DNA of 62,888 nucleotides from Roseburia hominis. Its GTDB lineage: Bacteria; Bacillota; Clostridia; Lachnospirales; Lachnospiraceae. A model generated the notes under the pieces. The model was given only the letters and a program-made list of their open reading frames with translations, did not search any database and was not told the origin of the DNA. The first letter of the stretch is position 1; each line of letters begins with the position of its first letter. The DNA lies in contig JAETOE010000026.1 in the NCBI GenBank assembly GCA_021771815.1, positions 1-62,888 on the forward strand, given 5' to 3'. Positions 22,269 through 32,076 of the stretch are shown in pieces. Made by a program: the position numbers and the translations under genes.

Positions 22269-23038
22269 CAGAACTCCACCTCCTCAGCCGCAAATACCGG
22301 TCCTTCTTTGCAGATTCTCTTATTCTTGACATTGGAATGCGCATCCACTTCTTTTGACTTGCAGACACAGGCGAGACATGCTCCGATGCCGCACGCCATA
22401 CGCTCCTCCATCGAAATCCAGCACTCGATCTGCTTCTCCGCCGCATATTCCTTCAGCGCGCGAAGCATCGGCGTCGGACCGCAGGCATAGATCACGTCTG
22501 CGGCAAGCGCGTTTTCACGGATGGCGTCAAGCACATTCCCTTTTGTCCCCGCACTGCCGTCCTCCGTCGCAACATAGACCTCGCCCTGCTCCCTGAATTC
22601 GTCCATAAGAAACAGTTCGTCGCGGAATCCCAGAACGATCTGTTTCTTACATTCAAGCTCCTTCGCAAGCTCAAGCATAGGCGGAATTCCGATACCGCCG
22701 CCGATCAGAAACGCCTTTTTCTCCCCCTTCGGAAAGCCGTTTCCAAGCGGTCCCACGACCTTAAGCGCTTCACCGGACCGCATTGCCGAGAACTCCTCTG
22801 TTCCCTTTCCCACAACTCTGTATACAAGCCTGAGCGCCTTCTTCTCCCTGTCAATCTCGCAGATACTGATCGGTCTCGGAAGCAGTCTGCTCCCGTCATT
22901 GCTGTAGACCGATACGAACTGTCCCGCTTTCGCATATGCGGCGATCTCTTTCGTGCCAAGCCACATACTGTAAATTCCTCCGGCAATCTTTTTCTGCTCT
23001 AAAATGACTGCCGTCTCCTCAAACTTCTCACGCTGCAT
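22268..23038 (-). CDS. pyrK: Dihydroorotate dehydrogenase B, electron transfer subunit
   Basis: 256 residues. PyrK carries FAD and a 2Fe-2S cluster and links PyrD to NAD+. Seen: the FAD motif SRLLPRPISICEIDRE, NAD-binding FLIGGGIGIPPMLELAKEL, VIYACGPTPMLRAL, and the cluster cysteines in MACGIGACLACVCKSK plus the later Cys in NKRICKEGPVF. ATG at 23038 follows GAGGAGAACGATTC. It lies between pyrC and pyrD, overlapping pyrD by one base. Confidence 0.96.
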   Translation of the reverse strand: MQREKFEETAVILEQKKIAGGIYSMWLGTKEIAAYAKAGQFVSVYSNDGSRLLPRPISICEIDREKKALRLVYRVVGKGTEEFSAMRSGEALKVVGPLGNGFPKGEKKAFLIGGGIGIPPMLELAKELECKKQIVLGFRDELFLMDEFREQGEVYVATEDGSAGTKGNVLDAIRENALAADVIYACGPTPMLRALKEYAAEKQIECWISMEERMACGIGACLACVCKSKEVDAHSNVKNKRICKEGPVFAAEEVEF

Positions 23039-23136
23039 GAATCGTTCTCCTCGTCTCTTCTCATGCGTATTTATTTCGTTCGGCATTTTCTTCGTTCCAC
23101 GCCGTTACGCACACTCTAAAATCATCCGGTTCATTC

Positions 23137-24468
23137 CTATTTCATGTCGTCCTCGTATACCACCTGTCCATCGACAAGCGTCGCACGCACTTTTCCGGTC
23201 ACTTTCCTGCCGTCGAACGGTGTATTTTTGCCCTTGCTCGCAAATGTGGTCTTATCGATCGCGTACTTCTTCTGCGGATCAAAGATCACGATATCTGCGA
23301 CCTTACCAGGCGCAATGTCACCCTTGTCCAGCCCGATGATCTTCGCCGGATTATAGCTCATCTTCTCCGCCATCTGCATCGGCGTCAGATACCCTCCTTC
23401 CACGAGCTCCGTGTAGGTAAGGCTCGCCGCTGTCTCCAGACCCACAATGCCAAACGGTGCTTTCTTCATGGAGGTATTCTTGTCCGCAAAGGTGTGCGGA
23501 GCGTGATCGGTCGCGATCACATCCATAATGTCATCACGAAGTCCCTCTTTTAATGCCTGCACATCCTCCTTGCTGCGGAGCGGCGGATTCATCTTATAGT
23601 TCGTGTCCGCATCCGCGTCAATCGCAAGCTTTTTCTTCTGATCCATCTGCGGCTCGATCTTCTTGATATCGTCCGACGTCAATGTGAAATGGTGCGGGCA
23701 TACCTCCGCCGTTACCGGAATTCCTTCTGACTTGGCGTATCTCACCAGACTGACGCAAGCCTTCGTCGAGCAATGGCACAGATGCAGCTTCACGCCCGTG
23801 TCGCGGCTCAACATAATATCGCGCGCGACAATGATATCCTCGACCGAATTCATGATGCCCTTCAATCCAAGCTTTTCGGCGTTTTCATCCGCGTTCATGA
23901 CGCCGTCGTTTACCAGATTGATATCCTCGCAGTGCGCGAGCACCGCGATACCGCACTTTTTAGCTTTCTCCATTCCTTCGCGGTAAAGCTCCGCGTTCAT
24001 AACGGTCTTGCCGTCCTCGCTGATGGCAGGAATTCCCACCGCCGCCATTCCCTCTATATCAGAAAGCTCTTTGCCCTTCTGTCCTTTTGTCACTGCGCCG
24101 ACCTGAAGCACATTTACAATGCCGACGGTCCTCGCCTTGTTATGCACATAATTAACGACGTCCGCATTGTCAACAACCGGCTTCGTGTTCGGCATTGCAA
24201 GTATGGTCGTATATCCGCCGTGCGCCGCAGCCTTACAGCCCGTCTCGATCGTCTCCTTCTGCTCAAAGCCCGGATCGCGCAGATGTACATGCATATCGAT
24301 AAATCCCGGCATTACAAAGCAGCCCTTTGCTTCGATCTTGCGGTCACACTCCGCCTTGATACCCTTGCCAATCTTCGCTACGATCCCATTCTCCACCAAC
24401 ACATCCGCCGTCTCATCCATCTGGGTCGCCGGATTGATGACTCTGCCGTTCTTAATTAATATCGTCAT
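23137..24468 (-). CDS. pyrC: Dihydroorotase (class I)
   Basis: 443 residues. Closes carbamoyl-aspartate to dihydroorotate, third step of pyrimidine synthesis. Metal ligands: GFIDMHVHLRDPGFEQKETI (HxH), HCEDI near 178, HLCHCSTKACV near 230, and ATDHAPHTFADKNTSMKKAP near 310-330. Class I features (HLRDPG, long loop) are clear. A slightly longer loop with ADADTNYKMNPPLRS is present. Start has AAGGAGAGGACGAT upstream. First of pyrC-pyrK-pyrD, 80 bp after hflX with an inverted repeat between. Confidence 0.95.
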   Translation of the reverse strand: MTILIKNGRVINPATQMDETADVLVENGIVAKIGKGIKAECDRKIEAKGCFVMPGFIDMHVHLRDPGFEQKETIETGCKAAAHGGYTTILAMPNTKPVVDNADVVNYVHNKARTVGIVNVLQVGAVTKGQKGKELSDIEGMAAVGIPAISEDGKTVMNAELYREGMEKAKKCGIAVLAHCEDINLVNDGVMNADENAEKLGLKGIMNSVEDIIVARDIMLSRDTGVKLHLCHCSTKACVSLVRYAKSEGIPVTAEVCPHHFTLTSDDIKKIEPQMDQKKKLAIDADADTNYKMNPPLRSKEDVQALKEGLRDDIMDVIATDHAPHTFADKNTSMKKAPFGIVGLETAASLTYTELVEGGYLTPMQMAEKMSYNPAKIIGLDKGDIAPGKVADIVIFDPQKKYAIDKTTFASKGKNTPFDGRKVTGKVRATLVDGQVVYEDDMK

Positions 24469-24518
24469 ATCGTCCTCTCCTTGTATTCTAAATTTTGTAT
24501 CTTATCAGTATCGGCGCA

Positions 24519-24542
24519 GTAAAATGTCTGACGACATTTTAC
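24519..24542. other. 10-bp inverted repeat between hflX and pyrC
   Basis: GTAAAATGTC (24519-24528) and GACATTTTAC (24533-24542) with loop TGAC. No U-run follows on the minus strand. It lies 7 bp after the hflX stop and could be an mRNA processing hairpin or regulator site ahead of pyrC. It lacks the PyrR-binding features I would look for. Confidence 0.55.
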
Positions 24543-24548
24543 CATATT

Positions 24549-25820
24549 TCATCCGAGTTTTCCATACAATTCCATGGGCACATACGCTCTGATATAGATG
24601 CCCTCCGGCCGGTACTCCTCCTGCAAAAGCTCCCCTTTGCTTCGGATCTGCTGCAGGATTCCCGCGTCCGCGTAAGCCACCGTGCGCTCCACGAGCACCT
24701 TATTTTCCCTGAGCAGTCTGGCGAGAAGCTCCTTTAATTCTTCCAATCCGGTTCCCTCACGCGCCGAGATTGCAAGCGTATAATCCGCTTTAAAATCACG
24801 CAGCGGTTCGGGGTCTGTGACCGCGTCCTGCTTGTTAAAAAGCGTAATGATCGTCTTGTCCTTGATGTCAAGCTGATAGAGCGTATCATATACGATATGC
24901 ATCTGCTGCTCACACTGCGGATTGGACGCGTCCACCACATGAAGAATATAGTCCGCGTACTTCGCCTCCTCAAGCGTGCTTCGGAACGCCTCGATCAGAT
25001 GGTGCGGCAGTTTTCGAATAAAGCCGACCGTGTCGGTCAGCAAAATTTCCTGCCTGCCCGAAAGCGCAAGCGCGCGGGTCGTCGGATCAAGCGTAGCAAA
25101 AAGCTTGTCTTCTTCCAGAACGCCCGCATCGGTCAGCCGGTTCAAAAGCGTCGACTTCCCCGCATTCGTATACCCTACAATCGCCGCAACCGGAATCTGC
25201 TCCCGCACACGTCTTGCGCGGGTGATTTCACGGTGCTGCCGCACTTCTTTTAGCTCCCGGTTAAGCTGCGCGATACGGTTCTTGATCAGACGCCTGTCCA
25301 TCTCGAGCTTCTTCTCACCCGGCCCTCTTGTTCCGATGCCGCCGCCGAGACGCGACATGGAGCGTCCCAGCCCCGCAAGACGGCTCAGACGGTATTTCAA
25401 CTGCGCCAGTTCGACCTGGATCTTTCCCTCGCTCGTGGTCGCGCGCGCCGCAAAAATATCAAGGATGATTAGCGTCCGGTCCATGACCTTCGTGTCAAGC
25501 GCCGCTTCCAGATTCTTAAGCTGGGCTGGGGAAAGCTCGTCGTCGCACACAATCCCGGTCGCTTCCAGTTCTTTCACCATCGCCGCAAGCTCCGCGACCT
25601 TTCCGGTGCCCACATAAGTGCCCGGGTGAACCAGCTCCCGCTTCTGGATCATCGTTCCCACAACGACGGCTCCCGCAGTCTTTACCAGCTCAGCCAATTC
25701 TAAAACGGAATCCTCCGTGAAATCCCGCTGACCACAATTCGCGGCGTCCGGCTCCTGTCCGCTCACCCCGACCAAGATCACTTTCTCTTCTATCTGTTCT
25801 ATCTCGATTGTCTCAGCCAT
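24549..25820 (-). CDS. hflX: Ribosome-associated GTPase HflX
   Basis: 423 residues. HflX binds 50S subunits and helps rescue or split stalled ribosomes. G-domain motifs: G1 VGYTNAGKSTLLN, G3 LTDTVGFIRKLPHHLIEAF, G4 LFNKQD. The N-terminal HflX domain has GTYVGTGKVAEL and CDDELSPAQLKNLE, and the linker has GPGEKKLEMDRRLIKNRI. Full length. It begins 15 bp after the TPR lipoprotein gene, so the two are likely one operon that could read into pyrC. Confidence 0.95.
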   Translation of the reverse strand: MAETIEIEQIEEKVILVGVSGQEPDAANCGQRDFTEDSVLELAELVKTAGAVVVGTMIQKRELVHPGTYVGTGKVAELAAMVKELEATGIVCDDELSPAQLKNLEAALDTKVMDRTLIILDIFAARATTSEGKIQVELAQLKYRLSRLAGLGRSMSRLGGGIGTRGPGEKKLEMDRRLIKNRIAQLNRELKEVRQHREITRARRVREQIPVAAIVGYTNAGKSTLLNRLTDAGVLEEDKLFATLDPTTRALALSGRQEILLTDTVGFIRKLPHHLIEAFRSTLEEAKYADYILHVVDASNPQCEQQMHIVYDTLYQLDIKDKTIITLFNKQDAVTDPEPLRDFKADYTLAISAREGTGLEELKELLARLLRENKVLVERTVAYADAGILQQIRSKGELLQEEYRPEGIYIRAYVPMELYGKLG

Positions 25821-25835
25821 GAATCTCCCTTTCTC

Positions 25836-26888
25836 CTACTCGCCGCTTTCCGTCGTCTGCGCTTCCTCAGTGGACAAAACGACTTCCGCCTGAACCTCCT
25901 CCGAAGCCTGCGCGTCGACATTGTATCTGTTCTTTAAGAATATATACTCCCGCAGTGCTTCCATATCATCCGGGTACAGCGACATATACTCTTCCATAAC
26001 ATTCCATGCGCCGTCAAAATCCCCCGTATATTCCAGACAGATCACCTGATTCTGCATCAGCGCCCTGCGGTTTTGTACTTCATCCATCGCAAGCCCCTGA
26101 TTCACATAGGAAAGCGCCGTCGCATAATCCTGCTTCGCCATCGCAAGCTCCGCGAGCGCGCACATCGCTGCCGCATCCGCCGCGCCGGAATCCACGTACG
26201 CCTTATAGTATCCTTCTGCCGAGGCGCCGTCTCCCATCGCCTCATGCACCTTGGCGATCGTCAGATTTGCATCGACGCTCCCCGCGTCGATCGCCGCCTT
26301 AAGTTCCGTGAGCGCATTTTCGTACTCACCCAGCAGGTAATAGATTTCCCCGCGCCCTGCAAGGCTTTTTGCATCATTTCCCTTGATGGAAAAAGCTTTA
26401 TTTAAGTACTCTTCCCCTTCCGCTCCCAAATTATAAGCGGCAAGATTCCGGTAAATATTAATATACAGTTCAAAATCGGAAGCATTGTAAGTCACTGCGT
26501 TCGCAAAATCATCCTTCGCCCCTTGTATATCTCCGCTCTTAAGGCGCAGGCAGCCGCGCAGATAATAAGCGTTTGCATCCTTCTTATCGTACGCAAGCAG
26601 TGCGTCATAAGTCGCCCGCGCTCCCTCTGTATCTCCGTTCGCATACAGCGCCGCCGCCTTATAGTAGCAGATATCAATTTCCGTCGCACCGATTGTCCCG
26701 CTGCTGTGGGACAATGCACTGTCAAATGCCACGATCGCCTCCTCGTAATCGCCCTCCTGCATATTCGCTATACCAAGCTCACGGTAAGAAAGCTCCTCCT
26801 CAAGACGTTCATCGTTACAACCGGAAAGCACAGCTATCGAGAGAGCTGCCGCCGCTGTAAGCTCTATAATTCTTTTCTTATTCTTCAT
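25836..26888 (-). CDS. TPR-repeat lipoprotein
   Basis: 350 residues from ATG 26888. Lipoprotein signal MKNKKRIIELTAAAALSIAVLSGC with Cys24 as lipidation site. From about 30 to 320 the protein consists of tetratricopeptide units (ELGIANMQEGDYEEAIVAFD, AAALYANGDTEGARATYDAL, YYLRGCLRLKSGDIQGAKDD, GEIYYLLGEYENALTELKAA). Such repeats bind partner proteins; the partner is unknown. An acidic tail ends the protein. It is upstream of hflX in the same direction. Confidence 0.88.
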   Translation of the reverse strand: MKNKKRIIELTAAAALSIAVLSGCNDERLEEELSYRELGIANMQEGDYEEAIVAFDSALSHSSGTIGATEIDICYYKAAALYANGDTEGARATYDALLAYDKKDANAYYLRGCLRLKSGDIQGAKDDFANAVTYNASDFELYINIYRNLAAYNLGAEGEEYLNKAFSIKGNDAKSLAGRGEIYYLLGEYENALTELKAAIDAGSVDANLTIAKVHEAMGDGASAEGYYKAYVDSGAADAAAMCALAELAMAKQDYATALSYVNQGLAMDEVQNRRALMQNQVICLEYTGDFDGAWNVMEEYMSLYPDDMEALREYIFLKNRYNVDAQASEEVQAEVVLSTEEAQTTESGE

Positions 26889-27108
26889 TCTGACTCCGTT
26901 CTGCTGCTTTGTCTTTTGCAGCACACGACAAAGTATTTCACTCAAAAAAGTATATACGATATTTCATTCCGTGACAAGTATTACAAATTCCGCATATTCC
27001 TCATCGTCATAAAATCCAGCCCCCTGTGTCTTTGCCGTCATACCACAGAAAAAGATCCCTCCTGCCGCATCCCACCTAAAAAATTATTTTGCCGCCTGCA
27101 AGGTTTCT

Positions 27109-28095
27109 CTACATCGTATCGCGAATGACCCTTGCCACATTTCCATAAGCAATTTTTTCAAGAGCGTCACCCGACAGTCCTCTTCTATGCAGCGCATCGA
27201 AAAGAAGTTCCATCTTCGTGCAGTCCGAAATCTCAAACTCCCCGCTGATTCCGTCAAAATCCGTGCCGATTCCGACGCATTCCACACCGCCCTTATCCAT
27301 AAAATGCAATACATGATCGCACATCCGCTCCACACGGCTGAACTGATCCGTCGCATCCGCATTGAGAAACTCCGGTGCAAAATTAATTCCTGCCACGCCG
27401 CCGCAATCCGCCAGAATACGAATCATTTCATCCGTCAGATTCCGCGTGGCAGGACTTAGGGCGCGACAGTTCGAGTGCGATGCCACAAACGGTTTTGCCG
27501 CCCTCCTCGCGCGTTCTGCAACATCATAAAAGCCGCCGTCCGACAGATGGGAGACATCCACAAGGATTCCAAGCTCCTGCATATAGGAGACAGCTTCTTT
27601 TCCAAAGTCCGTAAGCCCCTGCTTCATCTCCTCCGCCTGTTCGGAGTGCGGATAGCCGAAACAATTTGCATCATTCCAGGTCAGCGTGATAAGCCGCACT
27701 CCCATATCGTAAAACCGCTTCAGATTCTCCATTTTCCCACGTACCGGGTCACCGTTTTCAATGGTCAAAAAAGCGGAAATTTTCCCCGCCGTACGGTTGT
27801 GCTCCAATTCTGCAAAGTTATGCGCGGGCGCGAGATAACTGCTGCACGCCTGCATTGTATTTTGGAACACCCTATACATCTTTTCCATCAGTTCTTCCGC
27901 CTCCGGCATCTTTTGACAGCCAAACCAGCCCGGCTCATTCCGCTGCGGCAGAAACATGGCAAAAAACTGAGCCGCAGCTCCGCTCTCCTTTAACCGCGCC
28001 GCGTCAATCATCGTTCCCTCCAAACGCTCCGCCGTGCTGCTTTTTCGAACCAGCGCCTCCGCCAATGTATCACAATGCATATCAATATAATTCAT
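27109..28095 (-). CDS. Dipeptidase, M19 (renal dipeptidase) family
   Basis: 328 residues. The zinc dipeptidase fold is marked by YIDMHCDTLAEAL (HxD metal ligands), FLTIENGDPVRGKM (bridging Glu), LTWNDANCFGY, DVSHLSDGGFYDVAERARR and ASHSNCRALSPATRNLTDEMI, GIGTDFDGI. These enzymes cleave dipeptides, including some with D-residues, usually in the cytosol in Firmicutes. ATG 28095 has AGAAGG upstream; an in-frame TTG ten codons earlier is possible. It stands alone between the TPR/hflX cluster and glycogen phosphorylase. Confidence 0.93.
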   Translation of the reverse strand: MNYIDMHCDTLAEALVRKSSTAERLEGTMIDAARLKESGAAAQFFAMFLPQRNEPGWFGCQKMPEAEELMEKMYRVFQNTMQACSSYLAPAHNFAELEHNRTAGKISAFLTIENGDPVRGKMENLKRFYDMGVRLITLTWNDANCFGYPHSEQAEEMKQGLTDFGKEAVSYMQELGILVDVSHLSDGGFYDVAERARRAAKPFVASHSNCRALSPATRNLTDEMIRILADCGGVAGINFAPEFLNADATDQFSRVERMCDHVLHFMDKGGVECVGIGTDFDGISGEFEISDCTKMELLFDALHRRGLSGDALEKIAYGNVARVIRDTM

Positions 28096-28314
28096 GACCT
28101 TCTGTTTACTCCCTTCCGTTTTCAATCAAATATCGTACCGTTTCGTAAAAAACTTTTTTGATTTTCTTCCCTTAAAAAAATATATCCTGGTTTCCGGCAC
28201 GATATGACTTATCATATTTTCCTCAATAGACGCTCTCCATTCCCGCTCCTTCTGTTTCATTTACCAGTATATCACAATCTCTGTTACAAAGGGACATTCC
28301 TGCATAGCAAACGC

Positions 28315-28340
28315 AAAGAAGGATGCCAAAAGGCATCCTC
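28315..28340 (-). terminator. Terminator of the glycogen phosphorylase gene
   Basis: On the minus strand GGATGCC-TTTT-GGCATCC is followed by TTCTTTG (28338 to 28315). It lies 60 bp after the glgP stop. The rest of 28096-28398 is AT-rich with no gene seen; it probably also holds the dipeptidase promoter. Confidence 0.7.
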
Positions 28341-28398
28341 CTCTGTTGAAAGAAATATAGTAAATTAGAATCAAGCTATTTTATAAGTGCCTGGCATT

Positions 28399-30651
28399 TT
28401 ATAAATGCCATATATCCTCGTTGTACTGTGCAATCGTACGATCTGAGGAGAAGAATCCTGCTTTGCTGATATTGACGAGCATTTTCTTCGCCCATGCCAT
28501 GCGGTCCTCGTAATCTGCGTAAATGCGCTCCTTGGTTGCCACATAATCCTTGAAATCCGGAAGAGTCATGAACCAATCCTTATTCAAAAGCTCGTTGTAG
28601 AGACGCTCTAAGTTCTCTTTACATCCGACCGCAAGCATCTCGTCGCTCACGATGAAATCAATCGCGCGCTTGATATCTGCATCGTTGTCATAGTAAGTCT
28701 TTGACACATAATCGGCCTTGTCGTAATGCTCGATAACTGCCTCGGAGGACTCACCGAAAATGTAGATATTGTCGTCTCCCACGAACTGATGCATCTCAAC
28801 GTTCGCACCGTCCATTGTTCCGATTGCCACTGCGCCATTTAACATGAACTTCATGTTGGAAGTACCGGAAGCCTCCTTGGAAGCAAGGGAAATCTGCTCG
28901 TGGATGTCCGCTGCCGGAATTAACTTCTCCGCAAGTGTGACATTGTAGTTCTCTACCATAACGACCTTTAAGTACGGAGCGACCTCCGAATCCTTTGCGA
29001 TCAGCTCGGACAGGCAGAGAATCAGATGGATGATATCCTTTGCGATCACGTAAGCCGGAGCAGCCTTCGCGCCGAAAATTACCGTGATCGGATGAGACGG
29101 CTTCTTTCCCGCTTTAATCTCGAAATATTTATGAATCACATAGAGCGCGTTCATCTGCTGTCTCTTGTACTCATGCAGACGCTTGACCTGAATATCGTAG
29201 ATGGAATTGTCATCCAAGGTGATACCCTGCGTCTTTTCCAGATAATTCTTAAGTTCTGTTTTTCTCGTACCCTTTACCGCCAGAAGCTTGTTAAGTACTG
29301 CTTCGTCGTTTACAAATGCGCCAAGCTTCTCCAGTTCCTTCGCATCCTTCTTAAAGCCCGGTCCGATTAAGGACTCGATCAGCTCGGACAACTCGTGGTT
29401 GCAGTGCAGCAGCCAGCGGCGGAATGTGATGCCGTTCGTCTTATTGTTGAACTTCTCCGGATAAATCTTGTAGAAGTTATTCAGCTCGGAGTTCTTTAAA
29501 ATCTCCGTGTGCAGGTATGCAACACCGTTTACACTGTAGCCGTAGTGAATATCCATATGCGCCATGTGTACGCGCTTCTCGTCGTCGATGATTGCAACGG
29601 ATTTGTCATCATACTTGCGGACGATGCGGCTATTCAGTTCGTAAATGATCGGCAGTAACTGCGGTACTGCTTTCTCAAGGAAATGAATCGGCCATTTCTC
29701 AAGCGCCTCTGCAAGAATCGTGTGGTTCGTATATGCACAGGTCTTAGATACGATGTCGATCGCCTCGTCCATTAAGATGCCGCGCTCCATGAGCAGACGG
29801 ATCATCTCCGGAATGACCATACTCGGGTGCGTGTCATTGATCTGGATTGCTGCGTACTCATGCAGCTTGTGCAGATCGCCGCCTCTTGCAAGCGTCTCGT
29901 CGATAATCAGGCGCGCTGCGTTGCTCACCATGAAATACTGCTGGTATACACGAAGGATGCGTCCCTTATCATCGGAATCATCCGGGTATAAGAACAACGT
30001 AAGGTTCTTTGCAATATTTTCCTTATCAAAGTCGATGCCGTCTCCGACCAGACTCTCGTCCACCGTCTCAACATCAAATAAATGAAGCTTTGTGGTTCGG
30101 TTCTCATAACCGATCACGTCGATATCATACAGTCTGGACTGTAATGTAAATCCGCCGAACTGGATCGGATAGGTCACATCCGTCTTTGTCAGCCAGCTCT
30201 CCTTCTCGATCCACGGATTCGGAGTCTCGCGCTGTAAATTGTTCTCAAATACCTGTTTGAACAGACCGTAGTGATAATTGAGTCCGACGCCGTCGCCGTT
30301 TAAGCCAAGGCTTGCGATCGAATCCACGAAGCACGCTGCCAGACGTCCGAGTCCGCCGTTTCCCAAAGACGGCTCCGGCTCTACCTCTTCAATCTCTGCA
30401 AGGCTCTTGCCGTTTTCCGCCAGAAGCTTCTTCACATCCTCATAAATGCCAAGATTGATCAGATTGTTGGATAAAAGCTTACCGATTAAGAACTCTGCGG
30501 AGATATAGTACAGTTTGCGCTTTCCAGCATTGCTCTCTTTCTCCTTCGCCATGCCCTTTGTCATCTCAAGCAGTGCGTAATAGATTTCCTCATTGGTACA
30601 CTGTGCGATATTCTTACCGCATCTCTTGTTTACGATTTCCTGTAAATTCAT
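28399..30651 (-). CDS. glgP: Glycogen/starch (maltodextrin) phosphorylase
   Basis: 750 residues, the short bacterial form. It releases glucose-1-phosphate from alpha-1,4-glucans using PLP. Seen: [20 protein letters not shown] near 90, [19 protein letters not shown] near 285, [19 protein letters not shown] near 505, and the PLP-lysine region [20 protein letters not shown] near 610 (the common GTGN is GTSN here). Complete. A TATAAT box lies 90 bp upstream on the minus strand in the divergent interval shared with the M20 gene. No other glycogen gene is present here. Confidence 0.96.
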   Translation of the reverse strand: MNLQEIVNKRCGKNIAQCTNEEIYYALLEMTKGMAKEKESNAGKRKLYYISAEFLIGKLLSNNLINLGIYEDVKKLLAENGKSLAEIEEVEPEPSLGNGGLGRLAACFVDSIASLGLNGDGVGLNYHYGLFKQVFENNLQRETPNPWIEKESWLTKTDVTYPIQFGGFTLQSRLYDIDVIGYENRTTKLHLFDVETVDESLVGDGIDFDKENIAKNLTLFLYPDDSDDKGRILRVYQQYFMVSNAARLIIDETLARGGDLHKLHEYAAIQINDTHPSMVIPEMIRLLMERGILMDEAIDIVSKTCAYTNHTILAEALEKWPIHFLEKAVPQLLPIIYELNSRIVRKYDDKSVAIIDDEKRVHMAHMDIHYGYSVNGVAYLHTEILKNSELNNFYKIYPEKFNNKTNGITFRRWLLHCNHELSELIESLIGPGFKKDAKELEKLGAFVNDEAVLNKLLAVKGTRKTELKNYLEKTQGITLDDNSIYDIQVKRLHEYKRQQMNALYVIHKYFEIKAGKKPSHPITVIFGAKAAPAYVIAKDIIHLILCLSELIAKDSEVAPYLKVVMVENYNVTLAEKLIPAADIHEQISLASKEASGTSNMKFMLNGAVAIGTMDGANVEMHQFVGDDNIYIFGESSEAVIEHYDKADYVSKTYYDNDADIKRAIDFIVSDEMLAVGCKENLERLYNELLNKDWFMTLPDFKDYVATKERIYADYEDRMAWAKKMLVNISKAGFFSSDRTIAQYNEDIWHL

Positions 30652-30769
30652 GATTGACCTCCATCCTTTCGGCGCCCCGCGCCAATGCTTTCATCGTTCC
30701 CCAATTTAGCTGCAACATGTATGTCATTTGCTTTATGAGACTATTATATGTGCTGCGCACAGGTTTTTC

Positions 30770-30799
30770 TTGTAATATTGGTCGCAAAAGTGGTACAAT
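30770..30799 (+). promoter_or_regulatory. Promoter of the M20 amidohydrolase gene
   Basis: TTGTAA (30770-30775), 18 bp, TACAAT (30794-30799). The -10 lies in the 15-mer GGTACAATCCTATCA (30792-30806), which recurs at the start of the AraC gene (32062-32076). Confidence 0.6.
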
Positions 30800-30844
30800 C
30801 CTATCACAAGCAATTTTTTTACAGCAAATTATGGAGGTACGATT

Positions 30845-32014
30845 ATGGATTTTTATAAACGGGCACTGGCACTGCGTGAGGAAACGGTCTCCCACCGCCG
30901 CTGGCTGCATACCAACGCGGAAGTGGGTCTTCATATGCCAAAAGCACAGACCTATGTTATGGAACAGTTAAAAGAGTATGGATTAGAACCACATCCCTGC
31001 GGGCATGGCGTAACTGCAGAGTTGGGGCAGAAGGGAGGAAAGACAATCCTGCTTAGGGCGGATATGGATGCGCTGCCCATGCCGGAAGAAAGCGGCGAAA
31101 GTTTTGCCTGCCCAACCGGCACGGAGGCTCATGCCTGCGGTCACGATTTCCATGCTGCCATGCTGCTGACAGCGGCAAAGATGCTAAAAGAAAATGAATC
31201 CATGCTGTCCGGCAGGGTTCGATTTATGTTCCAGCCTGCGGAAGAAACCTTTGAAGGTGCGAAGGATATGATGGCGAATGGGATACTGGAAGGTGTGAAT
31301 GCTGCCCTTGCCTATCATGTCGGCTCCGGAAGGATGCCTGTGGGCTTGTTCATGTACAACAGCGGCGGAACCATGATGTACTCTGTGGATGGTTTTCGAA
31401 TCACAATCCACGGGCGGGGCGCCCACGGCGCATATCCGCACAGTTCCATCGATCCGATCAATATCGGCGTCCATATTTACCTTGCCCTGGAATCGCTGAT
31501 TGCCCGGGAAGCGGATCCCGGCAAAGCCTGTGTGCTGACTATCGGCAACTTTTCGGCAGGTTCAGCGCCCAACATAATCCCCGATACCGCCATCCTACAG
31601 GGAACCTTACGCACCAATGACAGTGCCAGCCGCGAGAAACTGGTCCGGCGGCTGAAGGAGGTTGTTCACAGGACCGCGGAGGTATTTGCGGGAACGGCAG
31701 AGATCGAGATGATTTCTGAAGTGCCTCCGCTGGTATGTGATTCTGCTATGACGAACGAGATCGTAGGTTATATGGAAGAACTGCCGATTCCCGGTCTGAC
31801 TCCTGTTCCCGACACGTCAGCCAGTGCTTCTGAGGACTTTGCAACTATTGCAGCGAGAGTTCCCAGCGTATTCATGTATCTTTCGGCAGGATATATGGAT
31901 GAGCGGGGCGATGCCCCCGCACACAATCCAAAGGTTCAGTTCAACGAGGACGTCTGTCCCATCGGTTCCGCCTGCCTGGCGCATTGCGCGGTCCGCTGGC
32001 TGGAAGAACATTGA
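30845..32014 (+). CDS. M20-family amidohydrolase/peptidase
   Basis: 389 residues. M20D-type enzyme that removes acyl or aminoacyl groups from amino acid amides. Metal motifs: LLRADMDALPMPEESG, TEAHACGHDFHAAMLL, FMFQPAEETFEGAKDMM, AYHVGSGRMPVG, and the dimerisation domain starting at GFRITIHGRGAHGAYPHSSI; final ligand in SASASEDFATIA. Start has TGGAGGTACGATT before ATG. It is followed on the same strand by an AraC regulator (61 bp gap). These two are the first plus-strand genes after the integrase region. Substrate not determined. Confidence 0.93.
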   Translation: MDFYKRALALREETVSHRRWLHTNAEVGLHMPKAQTYVMEQLKEYGLEPHPCGHGVTAELGQKGGKTILLRADMDALPMPEESGESFACPTGTEAHACGHDFHAAMLLTAAKMLKENESMLSGRVRFMFQPAEETFEGAKDMMANGILEGVNAALAYHVGSGRMPVGLFMYNSGGTMMYSVDGFRITIHGRGAHGAYPHSSIDPINIGVHIYLALESLIAREADPGKACVLTIGNFSAGSAPNIIPDTAILQGTLRTNDSASREKLVRRLKEVVHRTAEVFAGTAEIEMISEVPPLVCDSAMTNEIVGYMEELPIPGLTPVPDTSASASEDFATIAARVPSVFMYLSAGYMDERGDAPAHNPKVQFNEDVCPIGSACLAHCAVRWLEEH

Positions 32015-32061
32015 TAAACAGCGCCTGTTTTCCTTGATTTTTCAAGGTTGCAGACGCGTGA

Positions 32062-32076
32062 GGTACAATCCTATCA
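32062..32076 (+). promoter_or_regulatory. Promoter box overlapping the AraC start codon
   Basis: GGTACAATCCTATCA repeats the box before the M20 gene. TACAAT at 32064-32069 places transcription start at about 32076, the A of the ATG. A fair -35 (TTTCAA, 32040-32045) sits 18 bp upstream. If used, the AraC mRNA would be leaderless. Confidence 0.4.

Noticed and set aside
24480-24545. PyrR-type attenuator before pyrC
   Set aside because: An inverted repeat is present but neither a PyrR-binding loop nor an alternative terminator with U-run was found.
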